Shown here: one piece after another, positions 15,894 through 25,331 of the stretch | How positions within the stretch are numbered: the first letter of the stretch is position 1 | Layout of the letters: every line of letters begins with the position of its first letter | Assembly: GCA_023334545.1 (NCBI GenBank) | Contig: JAADVB010000252.1 | Coordinates: forward strand, 1 to 25,331 | From: Salisapilia sapeloensis | Taxonomy: Eukaryota; Oomycota; Peronosporomycetes; Peronosporales; Salisapiliaceae | Direction of reading: 5' to 3' | Length of the DNA: 25,331 bases | Notes under the pieces: generated by a model | The model's database searches: none | Told to the model about the DNA's origin: nothing | What the model saw: the letters and a program-made list of their open reading frames with translations, nothing else | Translations under genes and position numbers: made by a program

Positions 15894-17300
15894 TTAGAGC
15901 TCCTTCTTGTTGATGGCGCGAACCGTTTGGTGGACGAGCTGATCGATGATGCCAATGACAGTGAAGACACCGCCGACGATGGCACAGAGCGACGTGATGA
16001 AGTGGTAGAACGGCTCTGTGTCCTCTTCCACGCGCACTGCCATGGGAGACAAGTCGTACAAAAACATGATCGACGGCAGGTCGCCGGTCTCGAGATACTC
16101 GTTGCTGTGGGCCGTGTACTTGTACACATTGATCGAGTCTCCACTCGGCTGGACGTACGAGTTCGTCACGACCTTGACGTAGTGGACGTACGTGTGGTTT
16201 TTGTTGTAAGACGTAAACTGCTGACCAGCCAGTCGGTGCGAGTACAGGTCCACTTGGGCGTCGTTCGGTAGTTTCTTTCTGTCCTTGGGCGCCAGCTCCT
16301 GTCCGAACCAGAGCTCCTCCACCATGTGGCTGGCGTTCACGAGGGAGGCGTCCATCGAGTAAGCTGGGTTGGACAGGTGCACGTGGAAGTTTCCTGGCAC
16401 GCGCTTCACGTCCAAGTGTCCGTACAACCTGCACCCTTCCGGCCCTGCCTGCCGCGAGATGACCTGTCCGTTCTTCCGAGCGACTTTCTTGTCCATTTCG
16501 TGCAACACCTTTTTCTTCTTCTCAACCATATCCTCCTCTCCCTCGAACAAGGCTTTGAACTTGCTCGTGAAAGCCTCGACCGTTCTGTCTCCGTGGTACA
16601 TTTCCACTGGATTCGGGTCTCCGTCCTTGTAGAACATGATCGACGGGTAGGCTCGAATGAACTGCTTCATGCAGAGCGTCGGGTGTTCTTGGCAGTTGAC
16701 AGACGCCACGCGCATGCGCTGGCCGTAATGCAGTGACGGTAGCGTCTTGGCAACTCGTGTCCATGTTGGCTCCAGACGTTTGCACCAGATGCACCACGGG
16801 GCGTAAAAGTCGACGGCCACATAGTGGTGCTGCTTTAGGAACGGATCGAAGGTCTCTTCGTCCAGCATCGTGACGACGGCATCACTTTCCGGCAGATCGC
16901 CGTACTCTTCGTCGTTGGCGTAGACGGGTTGCAGCTGGTCTTCGGATGCGAATCCAATGTCCCGCTGCTTGGAGTCCAGACGCACCTTGTAGATGTCGCG
17001 CGTCATGTTGTGCTTTCGTGTGCCGGTCATGTCCGAGACGTCGACACTGGCAAACTCGCACGGGAGGTCTGGAACGGTGACATTGAAGTTAATGCGCAAG
17101 GTTTCGTCCATCCCTTCGTCCATGACGATCTCGTACTTGTACTCGGTCGTGAGGTAGCTATTGAGCTCCAGGACGACAAGCAGCGCCATGACGATAACGC
17201 CTACAAGCGAGAGGCTGACGCCCGGGACGGTGCTGACGGTCAGGTCCTCCGGGATCTTCTTGTAAAAGTCCCATTTCTTAAGCGCGTCCATGGCCCCCAT
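15894..17300 (-). CDS. PDI-C type thioredoxin/Erv41-Erv46 fusion protein
   Basis: A single-exon gene encoding 468 residues from ATG 17300. The ORF extends to an ATG at 17363, but homologues begin just before the DFYKKIPEDL segment, and a TATAAAAG box at 17403-17396 would leave almost no leader for the longer form. A membrane segment at residues 26-46 is followed by a lumenal ERGIC-type N-terminal part. Next comes a thioredoxin domain with active site C170-I-W-C173 in WCIWCKRLEPTW. An Erv41/46-like lumenal domain (about 285-420) and a second membrane segment (about 430-455) complete it. The protein ends in KKEL, a dilysine KKxx-type ER retrieval signal on the cytosolic side. Erv41-Erv46 proteins cycle between ER and Golgi; the fusion suggests redox or folding work during cargo retrieval. 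The architecture matches plant PDIL5-3/5-4 and protist PDI-C proteins. Confidence 0.93.
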   Translation of the reverse strand: MGAMDALKKWDFYKKIPEDLTVSTVPGVSLSLVGVIVMALLVVLELNSYLTTEYKYEIVMDEGMDETLRINFNVTVPDLPCEFASVDVSDMTGTRKHNMTRDIYKVRLDSKQRDIGFASEDQLQPVYANDEEYGDLPESDAVVTMLDEETFDPFLKQHHYVAVDFYAPWCIWCKRLEPTWTRVAKTLPSLHYGQRMRVASVNCQEHPTLCMKQFIRAYPSIMFYKDGDPNPVEMYHGDRTVEAFTSKFKALFEGEEDMVEKKKKVLHEMDKKVARKNGQVISRQAGPEGCRLYGHLDVKRVPGNFHVHLSNPAYSMDASLVNASHMVEELWFGQELAPKDRKKLPNDAQVDLYSHRLAGQQFTSYNKNHTYVHYVKVVTNSYVQPSGDSINVYKYTAHSNEYLETGDLPSIMFLYDLSPMAVRVEEDTEPFYHFITSLCAIVGGVFTVIGIIDQLVHQTVRAINKKEL

Positions 17301-17395
17301 TGCCACTCGACGATTCGCTTGTGTCTTTGGTGACGTGGAGAAGAGCGGCGTGTGGCTCGACACACCTAGACTTTGTATGCACCGAGACCCTCGAT

Positions 17396-17403
17396 CTTTT
17401 ATA
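17396..17403 (-). promoter_or_regulatory. TATA-like box upstream of the PDI-Erv gene
   Basis: The minus strand reads TATAAAAG here, about 33 bp before the outermost ATG (17363) and 96 bp before the preferred ATG (17300). If used, transcription would start near 17370, favouring the inner start codon. TATA boxes are not typical of oomycete promoters, so its use is an inference. Confidence 0.35.
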
Positions 17404-17560
17404 TCTTTCCTATCTTACATGATGGGTACAAAGAGGGTACAGAAGCTCTACCATGGCCTGATGGGCATCTCTAGGGTCTGGATCGGCCAAGAGTAATCTA
17501 GCTACAGCAACACTCGCCTTTGGCCATGAACAAGACAACTCTTTTGTTTACGATTGGAAA

Positions 17561-20158
17561 TCACGAGACGAATCCTAGCTCCACGGCCGCTCGGTCGGCC
17601 TCTCCCTCGATCTCTGCGTCTCGACTCAAGTTGCGCACTGTCGTCAGCTTCTCTGGATCCTTGAGCCGGATCGCCAGCTGCAGCGCGTCTCGGTACATTT
17701 CCAGGTGCATGAGCGTCTCAAACTTTTCGTCCGAGTTCGTGATGCGAGTCGTGTAGCTCTCGGCCTGCTTCAGCTCTCCGTGGGCGAGGCAGGCGACGGC
17801 AAAGGCCTTGAATCCGCACGGAGGCGTCTTCTTCTCCTGTGACAGCTTCTGCAGACTGTCCCACTGCTGCGTCTCGGCCAGCGCCTGGATCTTCACTCGG
17901 TACAGACGCTTGTCCGGCACCTTGCACTTCTTCGCGAACGAGTTGGCGACGGCCACCAGCTTCGGCTCGTACTTGGAGTCCCGTACCAGCACTCGGATCG
18001 TGTCCGAGACACTCTTGCCCACCAGCTTTCTCTTCTTGACGTTTTCCGCCTTGTCCTCGATCTTTTTCTGCTCGTGCACCACGTCTGCCTGCTCCTCACA
18101 CAGCTTGGCGTTCAACGGCTGCTTGGCGTTCGTGTACTTGCCGCCAGCCTCCTTACACAGTCGCGCTCTCTCCTCCACGTCCTCGCTCTTGGCGGCTTGG
18201 CTGATGTCGTATTCGGCGCTCGCTGCATCGTTCCAGAGCGATTGGATCTTGGTGCTCTTACTCGTGCGGTAGAACTGGAGCATCAAGTCCACTGCCTCCT
18301 GGTACTTGGGGTCTCGGTACAAGACGAAGCGGAATTGGTCCATGTCTGGAAGCGTCCGTTCCAGGTGGAAGAGAGCCATGTACACCAGGTCCGTGTTGTT
18401 CGAGTCGATGGCCTTGCGCAGAGCCAGCTCCAGTTCTCCCATGGACAGCAGCAGAGGAACCTGGTCGCTCGCGTTCGGCTCTAGCTCCAGGAACATGGTC
18501 GCCAGGCGTCTCCTGTTCACTCGCTCAGCGCAGGACGCAATGTCGGCGTAGGACACGAGCGTCGCACTGGCCAGCTTACGTCGGACGAGCGCTACGAGGT
18601 CCTCATCCGGCATATTGTCCGCTGCCTTCACCTTCTCACAGGCCCAGTGAACGAGCACTCGGTCCGTCGGCAGGTGCAGGTACTCGCATATCTTAAGCGC
18701 TAAAAAGTGGTGGTGGAGGGCCACGAGGCGGCTAATGACAGCGTCAGCTCCTAGACGGTCATACTGGGTCGATGTGAGGGGGAAGCCGATGCTGGCGTCG
18801 CGGAGGGCGTTCAGCACCCGGATCTTGCGGCACATGTCGACAAAGAGCTCTGGGTCGAGGGCTTCGTGCTCGATCGAAGACGCGTCCATGGTGGCGGCGT
18901 CGATGAAGCACTTGCCGTAGGAAGCGGCTCGGAGGTAGACTGTCTGCTGAGAATAGTCCAGCTCAGCCCCGGCGGCCGTGACGCAGTCCTTGATGGCCTC
19001 GTCCATGGCTGCCTGCCCCTTTTGCTGGATGGCTCGAATGTTCTCGTCTGCCTTGGCGTCGCCAGAGTCGTACATGTCCAGCGCCTGGAAGAGCATGGCG
19101 GCGTTGGCAGTGGAGCCGATGCGTCGGATGTTCTCGACGCTGGATGGGACCCGGATGACGATGTCATGGGTGTGGGTAGAGATGATGCGGCAGCTGTCCA
19201 CTTCTTGGCGAAGATATACGTGGTCGTCGTAAGGATACCGGAGCCACGACCCGTACGGACCGACCATGATGAGACCACCAGATGGCCAGAAGAGCATCAC
19301 CGAGTCCTCTCCGCACCAGCACATTTGCTCTGGGGCAGACTTGGCCTGTGTGTCGAACGTCAAGATCTTCTGGTCGAGGGCCGTCGTCATCACCGTAAGA
19401 GATCCGTCCTGGCAGAAGGCAGCCATGAACATGCCATTCGGAGCGATCGCCATGGCGGACACAGGTGCAGGCAAGGACTCTTGCAGCTCCAGGTCTTGGC
19501 AGCCTCCGCTCTTACTGACGCTGACGATGGACTTGCTGGAGGTTGCGAGTAGCACTTCTGGCGACGAGGACTTGAGGAACCGAGGCTCCAATACAGTCAT
19601 ACAAGTGGGCGCATTACTCTCCGACAGACCACTGTCAGGGAGCAAAAAGACCTTGGGACGCACCGAGTCAATGTCCAGTACTTGGATGAGAGCTAGTTTC
19701 TCTGACAGTGCGACAAAGCCAGCGCCCCAGTACGAGATACTGGCGACCTTGTCTTTGGAATGGGGTGGCAAGATGGCAAAGTTCGTTTCTTTCTCGCCAC
19801 GGGCTGAAAAGGAGACGCAGGATCCATCTGCAAAGACACAAATGAGGTGAAGCTCGTCCGTCCAGAAGAGGTCGATGAGGGGAGCCGCGCCCTTTTCCTC
19901 ATACGGCTCCCACGAGACAGAGCATATTTTCCGTCCTGCGCCTGTGAAGATTAATAGCTCACGAGGTACTGCTCGTCCTTCGACACGAAGGAGCCGTTTG
20001 GGGTTGCGGAGGAGAGCGATGGGGCCGCCAAAGGGCGCAATGGCAGACAGGTAGTCCCGGAGGTCCGTGACGCCAGACTCGGAGGCCCACTCGAGAGAGT
20101 CATAGACGTTCCATTTGCGATACTGGACTTTGCCGAGCGATTCCCACTCTGCTTCCAT
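17561..20158 (-). CDS. VPS16: Vacuolar protein sorting-associated protein VPS16
   Basis: A single-exon ORF of 865 residues, close to the size of animal Vps16 (about 840). VPS16 is a core subunit of the HOPS and CORVET tethering complexes that bring Rab-marked endosomes and lysosomes or vacuoles to SNARE-driven fusion, with VPS33, VPS11 and VPS18. Residues 1-400 have the beta-propeller character of Vps16_N (start pattern W-x-SLG-x-V-x-YRK-x-x-VY, later WCGEDSVML and GPYGSWLRYPYDD). Residues about 440-850 form the helical Vps16_C solenoid, with typical segments such as LALKICEYL, LELEPNASDQVPLLLSMGE and YVxRIxxSDEKFE-like pieces near the end. It shows no frameshift or truncation. The start ATG at 20158 fits the N-terminus of homologues. 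It lies 129 bp downstream of the end of the next gene on the same strand. Confidence 0.93.
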   Translation of the reverse strand: MEAEWESLGKVQYRKWNVYDSLEWASESGVTDLRDYLSAIAPFGGPIALLRNPKRLLRVEGRAVPRELLIFTGAGRKICSVSWEPYEEKGAAPLIDLFWTDELHLICVFADGSCVSFSARGEKETNFAILPPHSKDKVASISYWGAGFVALSEKLALIQVLDIDSVRPKVFLLPDSGLSESNAPTCMTVLEPRFLKSSSPEVLLATSSKSIVSVSKSGGCQDLELQESLPAPVSAMAIAPNGMFMAAFCQDGSLTVMTTALDQKILTFDTQAKSAPEQMCWCGEDSVMLFWPSGGLIMVGPYGSWLRYPYDDHVYLRQEVDSCRIISTHTHDIVIRVPSSVENIRRIGSTANAAMLFQALDMYDSGDAKADENIRAIQQKGQAAMDEAIKDCVTAAGAELDYSQQTVYLRAASYGKCFIDAATMDASSIEHEALDPELFVDMCRKIRVLNALRDASIGFPLTSTQYDRLGADAVISRLVALHHHFLALKICEYLHLPTDRVLVHWACEKVKAADNMPDEDLVALVRRKLASATLVSYADIASCAERVNRRRLATMFLELEPNASDQVPLLLSMGELELALRKAIDSNNTDLVYMALFHLERTLPDMDQFRFVLYRDPKYQEAVDLMLQFYRTSKSTKIQSLWNDAASAEYDISQAAKSEDVEERARLCKEAGGKYTNAKQPLNAKLCEEQADVVHEQKKIEDKAENVKKRKLVGKSVSDTIRVLVRDSKYEPKLVAVANSFAKKCKVPDKRLYRVKIQALAETQQWDSLQKLSQEKKTPPCGFKAFAVACLAHGELKQAESYTTRITNSDEKFETLMHLEMYRDALQLAIRLKDPEKLTTVRNLSRDAEIEGEADRAAVELGFVS

Positions 20159-20243
20159 CTCGTGTCGCTGCTTGATGGGAAGGATATTTGCGTCTTAGAA
20201 TATTACCTCCATAGAGGGATCGAGGAAGGGAATAAACGTGCTA

Positions 20244-20249
20244 TTTATT
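20244..20249 (-). terminator. AATAAA polyadenylation signal of the 691-residue membrane protein gene
   Basis: The minus strand reads AATAAA about 38 bp after the stop codon at 20287. It lies within the 128 bp that must also contain the VPS16 promoter, so the two transcription units are very tightly packed. Confidence 0.55.
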
Positions 20250-20286
20250 TGGAAAGATGCAGTGTGCCGATAGAATGGTACGCTAC

Positions 20287-22362
20287 CTACATTGTAGCTT
20301 TAGAATAGCTTGAGAGTTGTCGTGAGTGACTCCGAGCCTTGGACTTGGAAGGAGAACCGACGTCGCCGTTCCGGACTGGAAAGTAATGAAAGGCTTTTGG
20401 TGCTTCTCGATCAGAGAGGCGGTGGTAAAAGCCTAGGCGAGGACGAAGGTACTGTTTGTTGTCTTCCAATATAAAGCCATGCTCCAAATACTGCCAAAGA
20501 TGCAATTCATCCGAAGCGCTCCTACTGCTGGTCGCCTTTTCACCATCCGTAGTTTTGAGCGGGCCACTTCGGACTAGTGCTAACGCCCGAATTGGAGTAC
20601 ATAAAACTCTTTCCAGATCAAGTCGAGTGTAGTCGTTTTGTGGTTGTGTGGAAACTTGGATTGCTTTTTGGTCTGCTTCACTATTCTCTGTATCATGTTC
20701 ACCTTGGTCTGCCTGTAGTAAGGTCTGATCAGGAGCAACACCGCTGTTCGATGTAGGTGTAGGTGATGCCCGACGATAGTTGTATGCGTACCGCAGACAG
20801 AGTACCAAGATCGATATGCCACAGCATTGCGCAAGTAGCAAAGCAAAGTATGAGCAAAAGAAAAGCAGCTTCGAATTGTCGCGGGAGCTTTTCCCAGGCA
20901 CACTCACCCATTCGAACGCGACAGAAGTGTTACCCACCTGAACAAGCTCCTGTTGGCGTTGTCCCTCGTCTAGCAGTATCATTTCACTTGCGTGTTGCAG
21001 TGGAGCAGTCATCATTCCTAGAGCTATAGCTGTGATACCAATGAGCTCTCCTGATGAAATACGAGTTTTGCTAGCAATACGGTACGCCACATTCTCCTTT
21101 ACAAACACCACAAGTCCCCAACATCGTGAGATCAGGTACATGACCGTGAGCCAAGACTGCAGCAAAGTGAGCCACACGTGCAAGTGGTCTATTCTATTTT
21201 CACTTTGCGTGATTATCGTCGAAAATATACCGAGAAAGAGCCATGTGAACACTTGGCAAGCAATTGTGAGGCCCATCCAAAGCGAATGGCGCGATAGGGA
21301 ACACATGCAAAATGTAAAGCTCATGAGCTTATCGCCTTGCACGTCACTACTTGATGAGGTTGGATCGAGCAACTTGGGTAATAGAACATCGCGAAGTAGT
21401 TCCCATGTAGATAGAGTGCCGTATACAAAGATGCTTATCTTTATGACGATAAAGATGTTCAACAGGACGCCTTCGACGCGAATGGTTACAGTCCGATGTG
21501 TTGCTATTGCCGAGTCTGGCGCTGAAGTGGCATGGGTGACTTTGGTCGTTTTACCACTTTGACGAATGCGCAAAGCAATTCTGTCAAAGAGTGAAAATGT
21601 ACTTGTGAACAAATTTTCCTTGTCATTAAGCGATAGTACAATACTTCGTGCGTTGAACCCTACAAGCGCAATTTGGTGTACAGGAGTAGTCTCTGCAGAC
21701 ACATCTCCTCTGCTAGACGTAACTGCACAGCCTATAAACTCTGGCATGTAAACTTCTTTCTCCTCGAAAGACTGGTAACCTCGAAAGCACATAGCATTCT
21801 CTAATAAATTGGGCTCTCCCAATATGGACAGTAGATGCACTATCTCTTCTTCAGCGTTGGAATTGATCGGCACCGACATTTCAGGCGTTGTTGGTGACCA
21901 CGTGAATTGGGCGCCAGAAGCGAAGCGGCTCACGATCGTGTGGTGGCAAATCGCCGGCTTGAGAGCAACTTGCAAAGCTTTACATAGTGTCCAGGCGACT
22001 GCATCAGGTCGTAGATTCACACTAAGTATCACACTGGAGTCATTCGAAGGATGATGACAGTTAGAAAGCTTAACAGTGCTTGCTTCTTTGCTTACAGGCT
22101 GAGTTGGCAGAAACCTTAATTCATCGCACAAGCCTAAGAAAGAGCTCCATTGAGCATCGCTTTTTTGTACGAAAGTCTTGTCAATAGTAGGTAGACGATT
22201 ATCTTTGTGAACTTCATTTATGGATGTAAAGGAGAAATGAGGAAGCCGAACGACTTGAAAGTATACATCGCGTGCGTCTAAGAGTAGTGAAAGCAGCAGA
22301 AGGAAGAGCTGAACGATCGCTTGCCACTTCATGGTGTTCAGGTTGGAATGCGTCTTAAACAA
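20287..22362 (-). CDS. Multi-pass membrane protein of unknown function
   Basis: An intronless ORF of 691 codons; the second in-frame ATG (codon 11) may be the true start, since it begins a signal-anchor-like stretch (MKWQAIVQLFLLLLSLLL). Residues about 35-290 form a soluble lumenal or extracellular domain with several cysteines. A membrane bundle of roughly five to six segments follows (about 300-320, 368-390, 405-430, 442-460, 505-530). The last 150 residues are a hydrophilic, Ser/Lys/Arg-rich tail with no membrane segment. The layout, one extracellular domain followed by a compact bundle and a cytosolic tail, resembles receptor-like or transporter-like proteins. I find no signature motif of a known family, and it may be restricted to oomycetes. 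It is the first of three tandem minus-strand genes. Confidence 0.82.
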   Translation of the reverse strand: MFKTHSNLNTMKWQAIVQLFLLLLSLLLDARDVYFQVVRLPHFSFTSINEVHKDNRLPTIDKTFVQKSDAQWSSFLGLCDELRFLPTQPVSKEASTVKLSNCHHPSNDSSVILSVNLRPDAVAWTLCKALQVALKPAICHHTIVSRFASGAQFTWSPTTPEMSVPINSNAEEEIVHLLSILGEPNLLENAMCFRGYQSFEEKEVYMPEFIGCAVTSSRGDVSAETTPVHQIALVGFNARSIVLSLNDKENLFTSTFSLFDRIALRIRQSGKTTKVTHATSAPDSAIATHRTVTIRVEGVLLNIFIVIKISIFVYGTLSTWELLRDVLLPKLLDPTSSSSDVQGDKLMSFTFCMCSLSRHSLWMGLTIACQVFTWLFLGIFSTIITQSENRIDHLHVWLTLLQSWLTVMYLISRCWGLVVFVKENVAYRIASKTRISSGELIGITAIALGMMTAPLQHASEMILLDEGQRQQELVQVGNTSVAFEWVSVPGKSSRDNSKLLFFCSYFALLLAQCCGISILVLCLRYAYNYRRASPTPTSNSGVAPDQTLLQADQGEHDTENSEADQKAIQVSTQPQNDYTRLDLERVLCTPIRALALVRSGPLKTTDGEKATSSRSASDELHLWQYLEHGFILEDNKQYLRPRLGFYHRLSDREAPKAFHYFPVRNGDVGSPSKSKARSHSRQLSSYSKATM

Positions 22363-22982
22363 GTACTACTTTAAAATATAGAAAAAGAAACGATCGCAAG
22401 TGCGGATCCGTTGTATCAGAACGACCTTAACTAACCATTCGCAAATGGGATGTGGCAAAGGCAGTTTCTTTGGCCAGTACATCTCTTACTAAATTTCTAT
22501 TTTTGTCTCGGTCATATTAGTCTACAGTGTTCGCTAGGTGTTTCGCTTTCTATCGCGATTATGTAGAAATTCCACCCTCTCTGGTCCATTGGGCCGTCAA
22601 GCTATAATCACTGGTATTTTGTCGCATCCTAGTCCCCATTCCCTATCAAATTGGTGTATTCAAGAAGTTTTGCTTCTTTTGGCTAGCCACTTCCACTTTT
22701 CAGTCCCCACCTCGACTTCTATAGCAGGTGGGTCCGGTGACAAGAGAAACCTCCCAACGTGAAGCGTCAGGACAAGATACAACATTAACGGTTTGTCACC
22801 AAGAGACGCACGAGTCCTTAGACTGTAAGGAGTAGATCGGGTGTCCATTTATTCAACTGCCAGATCATTGAGTCAATAGGCGCTTTCAAATCCACCCGAC
22901 TAGACAATTTTTCACGTGTCTACTGTTCATTGTCTACCGTGCAACCAATATCGCAAGCACTACGACATTACCTGAAGCCGCT
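22363..22982. promoter_or_regulatory. Divergent upstream region of the membrane-protein and second WRKY19-like genes
   Basis: The 620 bp separates two genes transcribed away from each other. Short ORFs here (22538-22762 plus, 22660-22848 minus) lack support. An AT-rich TTTAAAATATA stretch (22370-22380) sits about 10 bp upstream of the membrane-protein ATG. No other element was recognised. Confidence 0.4.
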
Positions 22983-23888
22983 ATGGATCCACGCATCCAT
23001 CCTATTTCGATCGACAACATTTTCATAAGACACGGCTCGGATGATGGCTTATCAGCTGAGCGAGCGATAGTAGACACATCTAGCGAGCCAAATGAAGGGT
23101 GGAATACCCCCCGAGAGGAATTAACGCAGCCTCGTCGCGTCCCCAAGACTTCCATTAGCTTCATCTTGGACAGCCACCAGGACAAATCTGGGAAGCATTA
23201 TAGTGAAAATGTAGATTCTCCATCGCCGCAGTACGACATTGCTTCGTTGTTGCATGTCGTGGGCACACAGCCACCTCTTGCGTCTGTCATTGATAGTACC
23301 TCATCGAAAGCAAAGGCCAAACGAAAATCGAGAATTTGCACACAGGACGGATGTACGAAGTATGTTGTAGACCGTGGCCGTTGCATTCGACATGGTGTAA
23401 GTTTTGAATTGCCTTCATTCGGCCATTTGTGCGGATTGATAGAGAACTGACATTCACATCGGCTTTATGTAGGGAGGAAAGCGTTGCCAAGAAGAAGGAT
23501 GTGAGTGCCGAGCTCAAAATCATGGGCTCTGCTGGAAGCATGGTAATGTATATTTGAATATCTCTTTAAAATGTAGCTGAGCTAAACACGACTTGTAGGA
23601 GGGTATAATATTTGCAAAGTGGAAGGGTGCGAGAAGCGTGCCAAGTCTAAAGGCATATGCTGGTCCCACGGTGGAGGCACTAGATGCTCTCGTGATGGAT
23701 GCACGAAAGTGGCCGTGTCTAGATCGCTTTGTTGGGCACATGGGGGTGGAAAACGCTGTCAAGCGGATGGGTGTCAGAAAGCAGCGTCCAACCGCACGAA
23801 GAACTATTGCTATGAGCATTATCATCTATATTTTTATGCTCAGAATCCAAACGTCGTACGCATCGATGGCGAGCCGAAAGTCCTTTAA
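22983..23888 (+). CDS. WRKY19-like Cys/His repeat protein (intron-containing copy)
   Basis: Three exons, 22983-23396, 23473-23542 and 23599-23888, give 257 residues. Intron 1 is 76 bp (GGT|GTAAGT ... GTAG|GGA, phase 0) and intron 2 is 56 bp (CATG|GTAATG ... TTGTAG|GA, phase 1). Both interrupt repeat units at the HGG element, and splicing restores the unit each time. The first 110 residues are acidic/Ser-rich, probably disordered, and end with a basic SSKAKAKRKSR linker. Five zinc-knuckle-like units (C-x4-C ... C-x2-HGG) follow, for example CTQDGCTKYVVDRGRC, CKVEGCEKRAKSKGIC and CSRDGCTKVAVSRSLC, closing with CYEHYH and a 20-residue tail. The basic linker and Cys/His units suggest a nuclear or nucleic-acid role, but this is inference. 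It is a paralogue of the gene at 14060-14566. Confidence 0.86.
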
Positions 23889-23894
23889 AATAAA
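23889..23894 (+). terminator. AATAAA polyadenylation signal of the second WRKY19-like gene
   Basis: A perfect AATAAA starts directly after the stop codon TAA (23886-23888), implying a very short 3' untranslated region. Confidence 0.45.
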
Positions 23895-24416
23895 GTTAGT
23901 AGTAAAGAGCGACCCAGTCAACACTTGAATGACCACACTGAGAAATTAGTAAATTCAGAATAAACTCTGCAAGTACTTTCAAAGAAATCTATGCTGATTC
24001 TTATATACAACTAAAATAAAATAATACAATTGCGAGTCAAGCAATTGCATCTCAAGTTTGGTGTAGACAAGGTGGAGCAGACATTGACTGAAGAATTTTT
24101 AACTCTCCAGTCCAGCTACTATCCTTCGTCTTGACATCGATCGATCTGCCCGGATAGTTTGAGCTACCCACTCTTAGTAGTTTTAAAAGCAGTAGCTAGC
24201 GCTGTGCACCTATGCTATTTGTCATTAGTCTTCGGTTGTAGCGTACATGGTACTTTGGCGGCTTGACGGAGAGCTATCAACTTATGCATTGCTCTAGTAT
24301 ACCGATCTTCTAGTTTATACTAACGCCCAAAAATGCGATCTGTGCAGTCGTAAGTGTTTGATAGATGCACATGAAATTCACGCTTCACAATAGTTCACAC
24401 ACTGGACCTTTTATCA
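23895..24416. other. Intergenic region without a supported gene
   Basis: About 520 bp of AT-rich sequence, including an A/T-only run near 24007-24030. No ORF, RNA gene or repeat with defined ends was seen. Confidence 0.45.
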
Positions 24417-24701
24417 TCAACAGAATGCGTCCAAAGATTCAGCAGACGAAAACTTGGCAGTAGCCTTGTTATCGTTCGGATCTGTATTAAGGATGCAAAT
24501 ATACCATTCACCAGGTAACATGCGTGTTTGCTCGAAGTACGGTGTATTTCGCTCAACACAGCCAAAAGTCTTACTATCTTGTTTTGATATCCAAATCTTG
24601 CATTTGTGTTCGAGACACTTCAGCGAATGTATTTTGATGTTTGTGTCATTCGCTGTATGGCCATCAATCGGAAACCTGCAAATCTCCGTAGCACGCAGCA
24701 T
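24417..24701 (-). pseudogene. Possible broken secreted-protein gene
   Basis: A 94-codon ORF from ATG 24701 encodes a cysteine-containing domain that looks like a real extracellular fold (GEWYICILNTDPNDN near its end, six cysteines). The frame stays open upstream of that ATG to about 24740. Just upstream in a different frame (ATG at about 24797) lies a strongly hydrophobic, signal-peptide-like stretch, MLLLILYMEILSLASIM, which ends in its own stop at 24674. The signal-like segment and the domain are one frame apart, so the gene is either broken by a small indel or spliced in a way I could not resolve. A further minus-strand frame without an ATG start (24797-25078) precedes it and may be unrelated. 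No family was recognised. Confidence 0.35.

Positions 24702-25331
<630 letters not shown>

Noticed and set aside
15822..16271. 149-codon plus-strand ORF, Val/Asp/Arg-rich
   Set aside because: Antisense shadow of the PDI-Erv gene, whose domains and membrane segments are clear on the minus strand.
17301..17363. Upstream ATG (17363) as start of the PDI-Erv protein
   Set aside because: It would add 21 non-conserved residues and sits only about 33 bp after the TATA-like box; the DFYKKIPEDL region normally begins within about ten residues of the start.
18866..19552. 228-codon plus-strand ORF inside VPS16
   Set aside because: It is antisense to the well-supported VPS16 coding sequence, has no domain, and is explained by the GC-rich codon use of the host gene.

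Overview
The window looks like nuclear DNA of an oomycete (stramenopile, probably a Peronosporales or Pythiales relative). Genes are packed on both strands, many are intronless and long, and the introns that can be placed are only about 40-76 bp. There are two WRKY19-like Cys/His-repeat genes and an FCS-type zinc-finger gene of a kind common in oomycetes, a small secreted-protein ORF with an oomycete-like signal peptide, and a predicted mitochondrion-targeted MinC. No bacterial operon signals, IS elements, CRISPR arrays or rRNA were seen. Intron-containing genes are each given as one span, with exon coordinates in the evidence.

Layout. 207-3002 (-) is an OSCA/CSC1/TMEM63-type mechanosensitive channel. 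It shares a divergent upstream region, carrying four copies of a 39-bp repeat, with a mitochondrial MinC homologue (3310-4263, +, one 51-bp intron). MinC converges on a small FCS/FLZ-like zinc-finger gene (4305-4703, -). A 1.4-kb stretch follows with only a possible small secreted protein (5075-5314, -). A GCK/CHCH-type mitochondrial protein (6133-7101, +) ends 14 bp from the end of a nine-exon coiled-coil gene (7116-8915, -). Next is a seven-exon zinc-ribbon/coiled-coil gene (9450-10972, -) built from duplicated exons.

From 10973 to about 14059 lies a gene-poor, AT-richer island. It ends at an apparently intronless WRKY19-like repeat gene (14060-14566, +). After another gene-poor stretch with a tRNA-like B box (15158-15168) come three closely spaced minus-strand genes with long single-exon ORFs: a PDI-C thioredoxin/Erv41-Erv46 fusion (15894-17300), VPS16 (17561-20158), and a 691-residue multi-pass membrane protein of unknown function (20287-22362). 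A second WRKY19-like gene (22983-23888, +, two introns) follows. The right end holds a probably broken secreted-protein ORF (24417-24701, -) and the first 66 codons of glutathione reductase (25134 onward, +).

Themes. Several products act in endomembrane traffic and protein folding: VPS16 (HOPS/CORVET), the PDI-Erv fusion (ER/Golgi cycling) and the channel. Two carry mitochondrial targeting signatures (MinC and the GCK protein). The genes are not an operon, and neighbours share promoter or terminator space rather than function. The most notable items are the MinC gene, whose intron contains in-frame stops so that an ORF scan splits it, and the zinc-ribbon gene, whose exon sizes (97, 98, 97, then 195 = 98+97) record exon duplication with precise loss or gain of one intron. 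All family calls come from reading motifs by eye; no database search was run.
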